Made by a program: the position numbers and the translations under genes | NCBI RefSeq assembly: GCF_025822605.1 | Contig: NZ_JACKTY010000018.1 | Location: 62,141 to 126,140, forward strand | Reading direction: 5' to 3' | DNA: 64,000 bases | DNA from: Mycolicibacterium komossense | Lineage (GTDB): Bacteria; Actinomycetota; Actinomycetes; Mycobacteriales; Mycobacteriaceae | Shown: positions 56,175-64,000 of the stretch, piece after piece | Layout: each line of letters starts with the position of its first letter | How positions within the stretch are numbered: position 1 is the stretch's first letter | Notes under the pieces: model-generated | Told to the model about the DNA's origin: nothing | Databases searched by the model: none | What the model saw: only the letters and a program-made list of their open reading frames with translations

Positions 56175-57459
56175 ACCGACGGCGCTCGCCGCGACCGTAC
56201 TGGTCGCGGCCTGCGCGGGACCGTCCCCCATCTCGACCAGCTCTCCTGGCGCGAGCTCGAGCACGCCCACCCAACCGGCGTCGCACGGACTGGCGCAGGT
56301 CACCGTCGAGGTGCCGGCCGGACTCGGGCAGGCACCGTTCGACACCGCCCGCCAGGCCATGGTGCCGCCGGGCTGGTCGCTGTCGGTCTGGGCGCGGGTA
56401 CCCAAGGCGCGCCTGGCGGCCTGGATGCCCGATGGTGCGCTCCTGATCTCGCTGCCCTCCACCGGACAGGTGGTCAAGCTGACGCCGCGACCGGGGGGCG
56501 CACCCGAATCCAGCGTTCTGCTGGACGGATTGGATCAGCCCCACGGCCTGGCCTTCGCAGGCGCCACGCTCTACGTCGCGGAAAGCGGTCAGGTCGACGC
56601 CTATCAGTACGTCGACGGGCAGGCGACCGGACCACGCGTCGCCGCTCCAGGACTGCCCGACGCAAAAAGCCCTGACCTCCGGGGCGCCTACTCACATGCA
56701 CTCAAAAGCGTCGCGATCGGCCCTGACGGTGCGATCTACTTCTCGATCGGCTCGACCGGCAACATCTCCGAGCAGGACCGGGACGCATCCCCGCCCAGAG
56801 CCACCATCATGCGCGTCCCACCGGAAGGCGGGCCCGCCGCGGCGTTCACGACCGGGGTCCGCAACGGCACCGGGCTGGCCGTCGCGCCCGACGGCTCGGT
56901 CTGGACCGCCGTCAACAATCGCGACAACGTCGAATACCCGGAGGCCGGGCCGGATTTCGGCCAGGTCCTGACCGAGTACGTCAACGACCACCCGCCCGAG
57001 TCCGTCGCCCTTCTCACCCCCGGGCGTGAATTGGGTTGGCCCTATTGCAATCCCGACGGCGGACCGGCCGACCTTCCGTTCATCCGCGACGTGCAGACCA
57101 ATGCCGACGGCACGAAACTGGACTGCACAGCGCTGCCGCCGGTCGAGCAGAGCATGGGCGCGCACTCCGCCCCGCTGGGGATGAGCTTCGCCGACCTGCC
57201 CGCACCCTATGGCAGCGGCGCCCTCATCGGTGTGCACGGCTCGTGGAACCGCCAGCCACCGCGGGCGCCGGAAGTCTCGTTCTATCCCTGGCGCGACGGC
57301 GGCCTCGGGAACCAGCAGACCCTCGTCGGCGGTTTCCAGGACGCCGACGGCAGTCGATGGGGACGCCCGGTGGCGGCGGTCGCCGGTCCGGACGGTGCGG
57401 TCTACATCACCGATGACGACGCCGGCGCGGTCTACCGATTGGCGCCGCCCGGACGCTGA
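56155..57459 (+). CDS. Secreted PQQ-type sugar/sorbosone dehydrogenase-like beta-propeller lipoprotein
   Basis: 434 residues with lipobox LVAAC after MPAWLAKPTALAATV. A glucose/sorbosone-dehydrogenase beta-propeller follows: LPSTGQVVKLTPRPGGAPES, GLDQPHGLAFAGATLYVAES, IYFSIGSTGNISEQDRDASP, VRNGTGLAVAPDGSVWTAVN and GALIGVHGSWNR with GAVYITDDDAGAVYRL. It starts inside the pirin gene's end, so the two are coupled. PQQ binding is a family inference. Confidence 0.85.
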   Translation: MPAWLAKPTALAATVLVAACAGPSPISTSSPGASSSTPTQPASHGLAQVTVEVPAGLGQAPFDTARQAMVPPGWSLSVWARVPKARLAAWMPDGALLISLPSTGQVVKLTPRPGGAPESSVLLDGLDQPHGLAFAGATLYVAESGQVDAYQYVDGQATGPRVAAPGLPDAKSPDLRGAYSHALKSVAIGPDGAIYFSIGSTGNISEQDRDASPPRATIMRVPPEGGPAAAFTTGVRNGTGLAVAPDGSVWTAVNNRDNVEYPEAGPDFGQVLTEYVNDHPPESVALLTPGRELGWPYCNPDGGPADLPFIRDVQTNADGTKLDCTALPPVEQSMGAHSAPLGMSFADLPAPYGSGALIGVHGSWNRQPPRAPEVSFYPWRDGGLGNQQTLVGGFQDADGSRWGRPVAAVAGPDGAVYITDDDAGAVYRLAPPGR

Positions 57460-57484
57460 CCAGCGATTCCAGCAAACACATTGT

Positions 57485-57503
57485 GAGCGAACGTGATTCG
57501 CTC
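57485..57503. promoter_or_regulatory. Inverted repeat upstream of the phosphodiester-glycosidase-like gene
   Basis: GAGCGAA-CGTGA-TTCGCTC has perfect 7-bp arms and a 5-bp spacer, 33 bp before a -35-like TTGACT. It could be an operator or a weak terminator of the sorbosone-dehydrogenase-like gene. Confidence 0.4.
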
Positions 57504-57535
57504 GATCTCGAATCGTCATCGCCCTGTTATCAAAG

Positions 57536-57563
57536 TTGACTGTGTGACAGCTGTGACTATTGT
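57536..57563 (+). promoter_or_regulatory. SigA-like promoter of the phosphodiester-glycosidase-like gene
   Basis: TTGACT (57536-57541), a 16-bp spacer and TATTGT (57558-57563) lie 45 bp before the GTG start at 57608. A second -10-like TTATCC follows a few bases later. AT content is high here relative to the genome. Confidence 0.5.
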
Positions 57564-57607
57564 GTCTGTTATCCCACACTCGCTTTGCGGATCGAGAGGA
57601 CAGCAAC

Positions 57608-58678
57608 GTGATCATCCGAGCCGCAGCTGTCCGCCGCCTCGCCGCACTCTGCGCCACGCTCACACTCTGCCCAGCACTCACTGCCATGCCCGCGGCGCAG
57701 GCCGACGCCCGCGAGCAGCTGGCAAACGCGATCGCGAACACGCGGGGCTCGTATCTGGTCTACAACTTCGGCAGCGGCTTTCCCGCCCCGATGCTCAAGG
57801 CCGACGGCAGCACATACGAGATGAGCAACGGTGGGCGTCTGATGACCATCAAGGCAGCGTCGAAGCGGCTAACCCCGCGCCTATTGGTCGATTCCCACAC
57901 CGGCTATCAGGCCCGGTGCGAACGCACGCCGGGTGCGCGGACGAACGAGGGGCTGTATCAGGCGTCCGAGATCTACACGCCGCTGGCCGCGTGGCAGGCG
58001 CTGGGGCAGCCGGCCATCGCGATCAATGCCAACTTCTTCGACATTCGCGGGCAGCAGGGCGGCTCCTGGAAGACCACCGGCTGCAGCTCGCCGCTCGGCG
58101 CCTACGTGGACAGCACCAACGGCCAGGGCCGGGTGAACACCGCAGTCACCGGCAACGTGAGTTATGCAGGCAAACAAGCGCTTTCGGGAGGCGACGAGAA
58201 CTGGATCGCCCTGACTACCATGATCCTTCCGGTAGGCGGCGCACCGTACGTCGTGTGGCCGCAAGGTCCCGACGACTTCGATGCCGCGTCCTCGACAATC
58301 GAAGGTCTGCTCGACAAGGGCTCCCGCTTCGTCGCGGTCAGCGGGTTCGGGCTGCTGGGCCCGGGGCACACCGGTCAGATGAACGACCCCGGACCCAGCG
58401 CAGCCCGCACGGCCATCGGATACTCCCAGCAGCGCGACGAGATGTATGTGTTCCAGGGCGGCAACTACACACTGGACAACATGCAGGACCTCTTCCGCAG
58501 CCTGGGCAGCGATGTGGCGGTCGGGCTGGACGGTGGAGGTTCGTCGTCGATCGTGCTGCGCCGCGACACCGGCGGCATGTGGGCCGGCGCCGGTGCGCCC
58601 AAAGGCTCGTGTGACACCATGGCCGTACTGTGCGACTCGCACGAACGTGCGTTGCCCAGTTGGCTTGCGTTCAACTGA
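57608..58678 (+). CDS. Secreted phosphodiester glycosidase (NAGPA/DUF2233) family protein
   Basis: 356 residues from GTG 57608. Signal peptide (AALCATLTLCPALTAMPAAQ, cleaved near QADA). The NAGPA-like domain shows AIAINANFFDIRGQQGG, GYSQQRDEMYVFQGGNYTLD and the hallmark VAVGLDGGGSSSIVLRRD. Four or more Cys (CERTPG, TGCSSP, GSCDTMAVLCDS) suggest disulfides. Family members cleave sugar-phosphodiester links, so a wall glycan is a plausible but unproved target. The 3' end overlaps the convergent kinase gene by 8 bases. Confidence 0.85.
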   Translation: MIIRAAAVRRLAALCATLTLCPALTAMPAAQADAREQLANAIANTRGSYLVYNFGSGFPAPMLKADGSTYEMSNGGRLMTIKAASKRLTPRLLVDSHTGYQARCERTPGARTNEGLYQASEIYTPLAAWQALGQPAIAINANFFDIRGQQGGSWKTTGCSSPLGAYVDSTNGQGRVNTAVTGNVSYAGKQALSGGDENWIALTTMILPVGGAPYVVWPQGPDDFDAASSTIEGLLDKGSRFVAVSGFGLLGPGHTGQMNDPGPSAARTAIGYSQQRDEMYVFQGGNYTLDNMQDLFRSLGSDVAVGLDGGGSSSIVLRRDTGGMWAGAGAPKGSCDTMAVLCDSHERALPSWLAFN

Positions 58679-59441
58679 TTTTCAGTGCGCTGTGAGCAGC
58701 GACCTCAACCTGTCGCGAATAGCCGCCGCCGAACAGTGCGACGTGGGCGAGCAGCGGGAACAGCTGGTGCAAGCCGATCCGATCCCGCCAGCCCGCCCGG
58801 AGCACATGTACGGACCGATACCCCTCGACGATGATGTCAAGATACGGGCAGCCGAACAGTCCGAGCATCGCCAGATCGGTCTCGCGGTGTCCACCATGTG
58901 CGGCGGGGTCCACGAGCACCACGCCGGTCGGCGTCCACATCACGTTGCCGCTCCACAGATCCCCGTGAATGCGGGCGGGTGGCTCGTCATCGTCGAAGTC
59001 GCCTGCCCGGCAACGGCTTATCACCGCCTCGACGGCGGATAGCGCACTATCATCGAGCCGATGCGCGGCCCGTTGCGCCATCGGGAGCAACCGGTCGTCG
59101 GCGTAGAACTCACCCCAGCGACCGTGCTCGCCGAGACTCATCGGTAGCGGGCTTTGCAGTGGCCCGAAAAAGCCTGGGCCCGAACATCCCTCGGGTGGCA
59201 CACCGAAGCCGGCCGCGCCGGCGGCGTGAGTGCGCGCGAGCCGATTACCGAACTGCTCAGCGGCCTCGTGCGTCGGACGGGTCGATTCCAGATATCCCAG
59301 CGTGAGACTCACGTCATCGTGCGCTACCACCTCGGCGCATCTGACGCCGCTCGGGGCCGCCGAAAGCCATTGCAGGCCCGCAGCTTCGAACGCGAAGAAA
59401 CCCGAGGGTGCCGACGCGTTGCGTTTGACGAAGGTGCGCAC
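58671..59441 (-). CDS. Fructosamine kinase family protein
   Basis: 256 residues. FFAFEAAGLQWLSAA (N-lobe Glu helix), the catalytic loop RIHGDLWSGNVMW and VVLVDPAAHGGHRETDLAML match fructosamine/ketosamine-3-kinases (PF03881). FFGPLQSPLPMSLGEHGRWG is also typical. It would phosphorylate glycated amines for deglycation. It stands alone on the minus strand, convergent with the secreted glycosidase-like gene. Confidence 0.9.
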   Translation of the reverse strand: MRTFVKRNASAPSGFFAFEAAGLQWLSAAPSGVRCAEVVAHDDVSLTLGYLESTRPTHEAAEQFGNRLARTHAAGAAGFGVPPEGCSGPGFFGPLQSPLPMSLGEHGRWGEFYADDRLLPMAQRAAHRLDDSALSAVEAVISRCRAGDFDDDEPPARIHGDLWSGNVMWTPTGVVLVDPAAHGGHRETDLAMLGLFGCPYLDIIVEGYRSVHVLRAGWRDRIGLHQLFPLLAHVALFGGGYSRQVEVAAHSALKIS

Positions 59442-59467
59442 GCAACAGAGTATGCCCGCCGCAGGCC

Positions 59468-61657
59468 TTACTCGCCGTCGCTGGTGCTGTCCTTCGCAGC
59501 CGACTTGCCGGCCTTGCCAGCGCCGGTCACGGCCTTACCCGTCTTCTGCACATTGCGCTGTGCACTCTTGGCCACGTTCTGAATCTGCTTCTGCCCGTCC
59601 GTGGCGGTCGTGTCCAGACCGTCGGTTGCCTTCTTCTGGGTGGCGTCGACACTGTCTTGCGCTCGCTTGGCGACGGCCTCGGTGCGGGCGGTCGCGGCCT
59701 TGACGGAGTTGTCGGCCTGAGCGGGCGCCCCCGGCTTGATGCTGGTGGTCGCCGTGTCTGCGTGAGTAGCCCTGCTGCCAGTAGTGTTGGCCACCAATGC
59801 CTTCGGTGCGCTCAACTGAGCCGTCGCGCTCCCTTCGCCCGGCAGGCCGTCGATACCGAGTAGCTGGGCCAGGGTCGCCAGCGGATTCACCACCGGGGTA
59901 TCGCTGACCAGCCCGTCGGCGATCGCCTTCTGGACACCTGCCGCCAGTTGCTGGAACAGATCACCGGGGACCTGACCCCAGTTGATGTTCTGCGGCAACG
60001 AGCCGAATGGGGTGATGACATTCGCCTGGTCGAGGGTGCGGTCATACTCCGGCACACCGTTGACGACGTTGCGCTGCACATCGGTGTAGCCGAGGTTCAC
60101 CAGGCTGGTCAGCACCGGCTCCAGGGCGGTGGCGATGGGGTTGTTCAGGTTTGCACCCGTAAAGAGGTTGATCACGTCGATCGGCAACCTGATCGGTTCC
60201 AGCAGCGGTAGCGCGTCGTTGACGGGGACCGTCAGGTAGAGGTTCAGCGCGAGCGGGCCACTGGTGTTGGCGAGTGCGGCGTCGAGTTGCGGGTTCAGCT
60301 GGCCATCGACAACCTCGGTCAGGCTGGCGGCGGTGATACCGCGCAGGAGGTAGGTCGGGAAGAAGAGAGCGGCAACAGAATTCGCCAGCGAGATCGGGTT
60401 CGGCCACGCCGGGAAGTCCGAGAGCGGATCGTATTCGACGGTGCCGTCGAGCTTGATCGGGACGAGGTTCGCCCCGCCGGCGACGATGCCGGTGGTGCCG
60501 ACCGGCGCGTCCAGCTGGTTATCCGGGTTGGTGCTGCTGCTCACCTCGGTATCCGGGGTGACGGTATCGATACCCAGCAGTGCCGCCTCGGGGTAGAAGC
60601 GGGCGAACACACCACCGTTGGCGCGGCCGGGATTACGCAGCAGGACCAGCGGCAAAATCGTGAGGCTGCCCGCCAGTGGGCTGGTACCCGTGAAGTCTGC
60701 GCCGCCCGGTTGGCCGGCGAGCTGTTCGACGACTTGGGGGTAAGCCATTCCGGCGGCGAAGGCGCCGAGCCCGAAGCCCGCCACCAGGGGCACGCGCACG
60801 TCGATTGCGTTGAGGTCACCGCCCGGGAGCAACTTGACCGTGGCTATCAGCCCCTGCAGGGTGGCATTCGCGACGGTGTTCTTTAGCGGCGGAACGGGAT
60901 ACGCAGCCAACAGCGTGCTGAGCACTCCGAGTGCGCCGACTTCGAGATACGGCGTGCCGTTGATCTCCTCGGCGACCGAGTTCGGCAACCCGGGCACCCA
61001 GCCCAGATCCACCCCGAGGAACTTCAGCAGAGTGAACGGCCCGCCGGCTGTGATGACGTTGATACCGGGTGTGGGCACGCCGGCGAGGTTGAGCGGATCG
61101 GCGAGATTGAATCCGAGCAGATTGAGCACGGCCGCCACGTTGGTGATCCCGGCCCCGGTCAGGATCGAACCGAGCACCGGCACACCGCTGAGATCGACCG
61201 GCACGCCGCTCAGGGCCTGGGTGAGCAGGTTGCCGAGCGCGGTGTTGATGGCACTGGTCGGGTCGTAGCCGAGGTACTGCAGCAATCCCGACAGGTTGAC
61301 GTTGTCGAGAATTCCCGACTCCAGCGCCGCGGCGAGTGTCTGGACGAGGTCGTAACCCCGCGTTCCCAGCCCGAAGCTCAGATCGGGAATCGATGCGGGG
61401 TCGGGCGCTCCTGGCGCCAATTGCATGGGAGGAAGGCCCGGTGTACCCGTTGTCGCGGCCAGCGCGCTGACCAGTCCGGCGGCGGCGGCGCTCAGTTCGA
61501 CCGGCGGCGCCTCGACACCGCGACCGGGCGGCGTCGCAGAGTTTGCCCGCTGCGGCGGAGCCGAACCGATTATGAGAGCCGTGACGGTGGCCGCGGCAAC
61601 CCCGACGGTGGCGGCCCGGTTGGCGGACCGAGAGCGCTTACGGTGCTTGGATGCCAT
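59468..61657 (-). CDS. Secreted PE-PPE-domain protein with Lys/Ala-rich C-terminal tail
   Basis: 729 residues. It has no PE or PPE helical N-terminus; a basic N-terminus and signal-like segment (VGVAAATVTALIIGSAPPQR) come first. The body resembles the PE-PPE (serine hydrolase-like) domain of mycobacteria: GLGTRGYDLVQTLAAALESG, FAAGMAYPQVVEQLAGQPGG, VNLGYTDVQRNVVNGVPEYD. From about residue 650 a repetitive Ala/Lys/Thr tail (KRAQDSVDATQKKATDGLD, NVAKSAQRNVQKTGKAVTGA) recalls HBHA-like adhesins or wall anchors. Confidence 0.78.
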   Translation of the reverse strand: MASKHRKRSRSANRAATVGVAAATVTALIIGSAPPQRANSATPPGRGVEAPPVELSAAAAGLVSALAATTGTPGLPPMQLAPGAPDPASIPDLSFGLGTRGYDLVQTLAAALESGILDNVNLSGLLQYLGYDPTSAINTALGNLLTQALSGVPVDLSGVPVLGSILTGAGITNVAAVLNLLGFNLADPLNLAGVPTPGINVITAGGPFTLLKFLGVDLGWVPGLPNSVAEEINGTPYLEVGALGVLSTLLAAYPVPPLKNTVANATLQGLIATVKLLPGGDLNAIDVRVPLVAGFGLGAFAAGMAYPQVVEQLAGQPGGADFTGTSPLAGSLTILPLVLLRNPGRANGGVFARFYPEAALLGIDTVTPDTEVSSSTNPDNQLDAPVGTTGIVAGGANLVPIKLDGTVEYDPLSDFPAWPNPISLANSVAALFFPTYLLRGITAASLTEVVDGQLNPQLDAALANTSGPLALNLYLTVPVNDALPLLEPIRLPIDVINLFTGANLNNPIATALEPVLTSLVNLGYTDVQRNVVNGVPEYDRTLDQANVITPFGSLPQNINWGQVPGDLFQQLAAGVQKAIADGLVSDTPVVNPLATLAQLLGIDGLPGEGSATAQLSAPKALVANTTGSRATHADTATTSIKPGAPAQADNSVKAATARTEAVAKRAQDSVDATQKKATDGLDTTATDGQKQIQNVAKSAQRNVQKTGKAVTGAGKAGKSAAKDSTSDGE

Positions 61658-61812
61658 TGGAGCACTCCTTTTGCCCGGTCTCTCAGGCTGATTTCAGGAT
61701 CGTAACACCGCAGAAAACCTGCGCAGGCAATTGCTGAAATCAGTTTTCCTGCAGCTCCACGACAGAAAATGACATAGCTGTCAATAACTCTTGGTATGCC
61801 CACCCGACGGTG

Positions 61813-62637
61813 TCACGGTTGCCCGAAGGCCTTCCGCAGGACGATGTCCGTCGCCCGGGTCGGCAGGTTGCCGATCAGCGCAATCTGGAGCCTCGGGCCG
61901 AGACCCACCGCGTACCGCGCACGCGGCCGTCGCGCCGTCAACGCTCCGTGAACGACATCAGCCACCCTCTCTGCGGGCACGGCCAGTTTGCGCGACATCG
62001 GGATCATTTTCCGGAAGCCCGCAACGTGTTTCGCATACAACACGCGCTGACCGGGCGTCATCGCGGCCTCCAACTCTTCGACGGTCCGTTCCGCATCGTC
62101 CCAGATATCAGTGGCGGTCTGCGCCGGCTCCACCACACTTACTTGAATGTGCCAGGGCTGCAACTCCATTCGCAACGCATCCGCCGCGGCTTCGAGTGCG
62201 AATTTCGACGCACAATAAGCACCGATCATCGGCGTGGCGATCTTGCCGTTGACACTGGAGATGAAGACGATTCGCCCCCGCGAATGGCGAAGCCGCGGCA
62301 GGACCGCCTGCGTGACCGCGAGTTGCCCGATCACATTGACCTCGAGCTGTCGCCGTAACTCGTTGACGCTGAGGGCTTCCAGTGGACCACCGACCACGAT
62401 GCCGGCATTGTTGACCACCCCATCCAGCCGGTCCGGTAGCGAATCAGCCAGTGCCGCAACGTGTTCGCCAGAGGTCACATCAAGCAGGACCCCGCGCACC
62501 CGCGGAATCGCAGAAACAGCGGCCGCGTCGGCGTCGGTGCGGACGCCGGCGAACACGTCCCACCCGTCGGAGGCAAGACGCGCGACGATAGATCTACCGA
62601 TCCCGCGGGAGGCTCCGGTCACGAGAACACTGGGCAT
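61813..62637 (-). CDS. Short-chain dehydrogenase/reductase
   Basis: 274 residues. VLVTGASRGIGRSIV (cofactor site), DGVVNNAGIVVGG (NNAG), FISSVNGKI (Ser) and YCASKFALEAAADALRMELQ (YxxxK) are all present, so it is a complete classical SDR. The C-terminus (RRPRARYAVGLGPRLQIALI) is basic and hydrophobic, as in membrane-associated retinol-dehydrogenase-like SDRs. Substrate unknown. The following 253 bp to the Mce-associated gene contain nothing I can identify. Confidence 0.9.
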   Translation of the reverse strand: MPSVLVTGASRGIGRSIVARLASDGWDVFAGVRTDADAAAVSAIPRVRGVLLDVTSGEHVAALADSLPDRLDGVVNNAGIVVGGPLEALSVNELRRQLEVNVIGQLAVTQAVLPRLRHSRGRIVFISSVNGKIATPMIGAYCASKFALEAAADALRMELQPWHIQVSVVEPAQTATDIWDDAERTVEELEAAMTPGQRVLYAKHVAGFRKMIPMSRKLAVPAERVADVVHGALTARRPRARYAVGLGPRLQIALIGNLPTRATDIVLRKAFGQP

Positions 62638-62890
62638 GATCCGACCTTAGTCGGCCGGTTTTCAGACACCGGGGAGGCGACGGCCATTGGCCAAGTCACC
62701 TGCCCGGTGTCCGCCCCCGACTCCGACGGGCGAATTGCCCCGAGTCGTTTCCGCGACGGTCACGGGCCGCCAAGGCCCACACCATCGCCGAATTCTGTCG
62801 CCGACACCGAATGCTTCGGCTCGCGTGGTCGAAATGTACACGACGGTGACCACATTATTGACGGATAAGTCAGATTGTCGGAAATGTCAC

Positions 62891-63721
62891 TCACAGTTGC
62901 GGGGTGAGGTCCAGCGAGGTAATCGTGGTCATCTTTGTGACCAGCCATTGTGCATTGTCACGTGTCAACGTCAGTCGGTAGGACAGGTACCTCATCGACG
63001 GGATGTTCTTCGTCAGCGGGCTGGTCGACGTGGTGTTCGTGAAGACGATCGCGGTCGCGTCTGACCCGGACAGTGATTCGACGGCCGCACCCACCACCTG
63101 GGTGGTGTTGGTGACCTGCGCCTGCTTGTTGGTCGGGACGATCGCGTCGACGTACTTGCGGTACTGCGCCTCGAAATCACCGCCGAGGAATCTGGCTGAC
63201 CGATCGGCCAGCGCTTCCATGTTGTCCGGCGTGTACGTCCACAACGTCGTGATCGCGTCCGCAGCGGTACGGGCGATATTCAGCTTGGTGTCGACCAGCG
63301 CCCGGTCGGCCAGGTACGGCTGCAGCATTGCCCCGGCGAAGGCACCCGCGCCGATGAACAGGGCGACCGCCACCGCTATCGCGATCGGCGCCCGCCCGCC
63401 CGGCGGCTTGCGCTCGACGAAGACCACCCGACCGGTCGCATCATCCGCCGCGGTCGGCGGCTCGATGTCGGTCTCGGCACCCTCGTTCTCGGCGGGTTCG
63501 GGTTCGGCCTCGGCGGGTTCGGGTTCCTCGGGGCCGGGTTCGGCGGGTTCGGCATCCTCGGCGAGCGACGCCGGCGCACTCTGCCGCCGCGCCTTACCGA
63601 CCGGCATGCGGTGCCGCCGACGCGCGCTGTCGGTCTCCTCCGGGACCTCGGCGGACTCGGGGACCTCGACGGACTCGGCGCTGCCGGTCAGATCACCTGC
63701 AGCAGATTGCTGATCTTCCAC
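62891..63721 (-). CDS. Mce1-associated membrane protein (Rv0178-like)
   Basis: 276 residues from GTG 63721, overlapping the upstream gene by 34 bases. An acidic Glu/Pro-rich cytoplasmic region (repeated EPEPAE-type units, about 50-100) precedes one TM helix (IAIAVAVALFIGAGAFAGAM) and a Mam/NTF2-like domain: ADAITTLWTYTPDNMEALAD, FLGGDFEAQYRKYVDAIVPT, YRLTLTRDNAQWLVTKMTTI. It stabilises the Mce lipid importer by family analogy. The repetitive acidic stretch may vary among strains. Confidence 0.88.
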   Translation of the reverse strand: MEDQQSAAGDLTGSAESVEVPESAEVPEETDSARRRHRMPVGKARRQSAPASLAEDAEPAEPGPEEPEPAEAEPEPAENEGAETDIEPPTAADDATGRVVFVERKPPGGRAPIAIAVAVALFIGAGAFAGAMLQPYLADRALVDTKLNIARTAADAITTLWTYTPDNMEALADRSARFLGGDFEAQYRKYVDAIVPTNKQAQVTNTTQVVGAAVESLSGSDATAIVFTNTTSTSPLTKNIPSMRYLSYRLTLTRDNAQWLVTKMTTITSLDLTPQL

Positions 63722-64000
63722 TGGTTACCTTCCTGTATCGCCGTTGCCACCCAACGATTTCCACTCTCGGTGCGGTTACCGTCCGGCAGCAGCGTCGTGA
63801 CCTGCGTAGCCACCACCACGTCAGCGCTGCCGTCGTCATTCCAGCGCTCGACACCGGCGTCGAGCACCACGCCCTTCGTCGGCTCGGCCCGGGCCACCTG
63901 GATGACGATCTCGTTCATCCGGTCGCTGTACATCTTGGCGAGTTCCCCCGTCGCCTGGGCCAGCACCTTATCGGCATAGTCGTTGGCGTGGTACGGATCC
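63688..64000 (-). CDS. Mce1-associated protein (Rv0177-like), 5' end cut by window edge
   Basis: The frame is open to the window edge, reading DPYHANDYADKVLAQATGEL at the break, then MNEIVIQVARAEPTKGVVLD, DGSADVVVATQVTTLLPDG and RWVATAIQEGNQWKISNLLQVI. This is the C-terminal half of an Mce-associated NTF2-like domain as in Rv0177. The mce1 genes should follow to the right. The acyl-chain or mycolic-lipid substrate of Mce1 is not visible here. Confidence 0.88.
   Translation of the reverse strand, partial: DPYHANDYADKVLAQATGELAKMYSDRMNEIVIQVARAEPTKGVVLDAGVERWNDDGSADVVVATQVTTLLPDGNRTESGNRWVATAIQEGNQWKISNLLQVI

Overview
The window is high-GC actinobacterial DNA and reads as a Mycobacterium/Mycolicibacterium chromosome, probably a fast-growing species. 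The main evidence is gene content and order. From about 11.7 kb to the right edge the genes follow, with insertions and losses, the M. tuberculosis block from fadD4/pckA (Rv0214/Rv0211) through trmB, mmpL3, mmpL11, omamB/omamA, zmp1, an LdtMt4-type L,D-transpeptidase, ricR, ilvD, an O-methyltransferase, a monoacylglycerol lipase, sigG and pirin to the Mce1-associated proteins (Rv0178/Rv0177). These ortholog names come from recalled family and gene-order knowledge, not from a database search.

Layout. 1-2.2 kb: a divergent organophosphonate-type module (FAD oxidoreductase, PhnZ-like HD oxygenase, PhnF/HutC-type GntR regulator) with an excellent operator palindrome. 2.2-2.8 kb: remnants of RidA-family and acetamidase/formamidase genes. 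2.8-13.2 kb: an acyl-CoA catabolic cluster (lipase, aldo/keto reductase, two acyl-CoA dehydrogenases, amidohydrolase, CoA transferase with apparently permuted order, double-hotdog dehydratase, crotonase, FadD) with an SDR remnant inside it. 13.3-14.8 kb: a CaCA-family exchanger behind a strong yybP-ykoY (Mn2+) riboswitch candidate. 15-20 kb: pckA and a three-gene operon with two GTPase-like proteins whose P-loops are degenerate. 20-25.7 kb: trmB, a NYN protein, mmpL3 and an AI-2E exporter. 25.8-35.7 kb: a YbhN-type membrane protein, an M23 lipoprotein, a PrrAB-like two-component system, two haemophore-like secreted proteins and mmpL11, together a probable haem-uptake and envelope-lipid locus. 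35.8-42 kb: O-acetylhomoserine sulfhydrylase, a CoA-binding protein, omamBA, zmp1 and an L,D-transpeptidase.

42-48 kb: a thiamine-binding protein, ricR with a DUF305 lipoprotein under a clear RicR box, ilvD, and two tandem paralogous sulfate-binding-type lipoproteins that share an upstream motif. 48-53.8 kb: O-methyltransferase, metallohydrolase, DUF2786 protein, quinone oxidoreductase, a degenerate hydrolase, monoacylglycerol lipase and sigG. 53.8-54.8 kb: a DUF559 gene bracketed by two related long palindromes, a possible mobile cassette. 54.8-64 kb: MarR/pirin pair, secreted sorbosone-dehydrogenase-like and phosphodiester-glycosidase-like proteins, fructosamine kinase, a PE-PPE-domain protein with a Lys/Ala-rich tail, an SDR and the end of an Mce-associated gene set.

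No tRNA, rRNA, CRISPR array, intact transposase or origin was seen. Many neighbouring genes overlap by four bases (GTGA or ATGA), which was used to choose starts.
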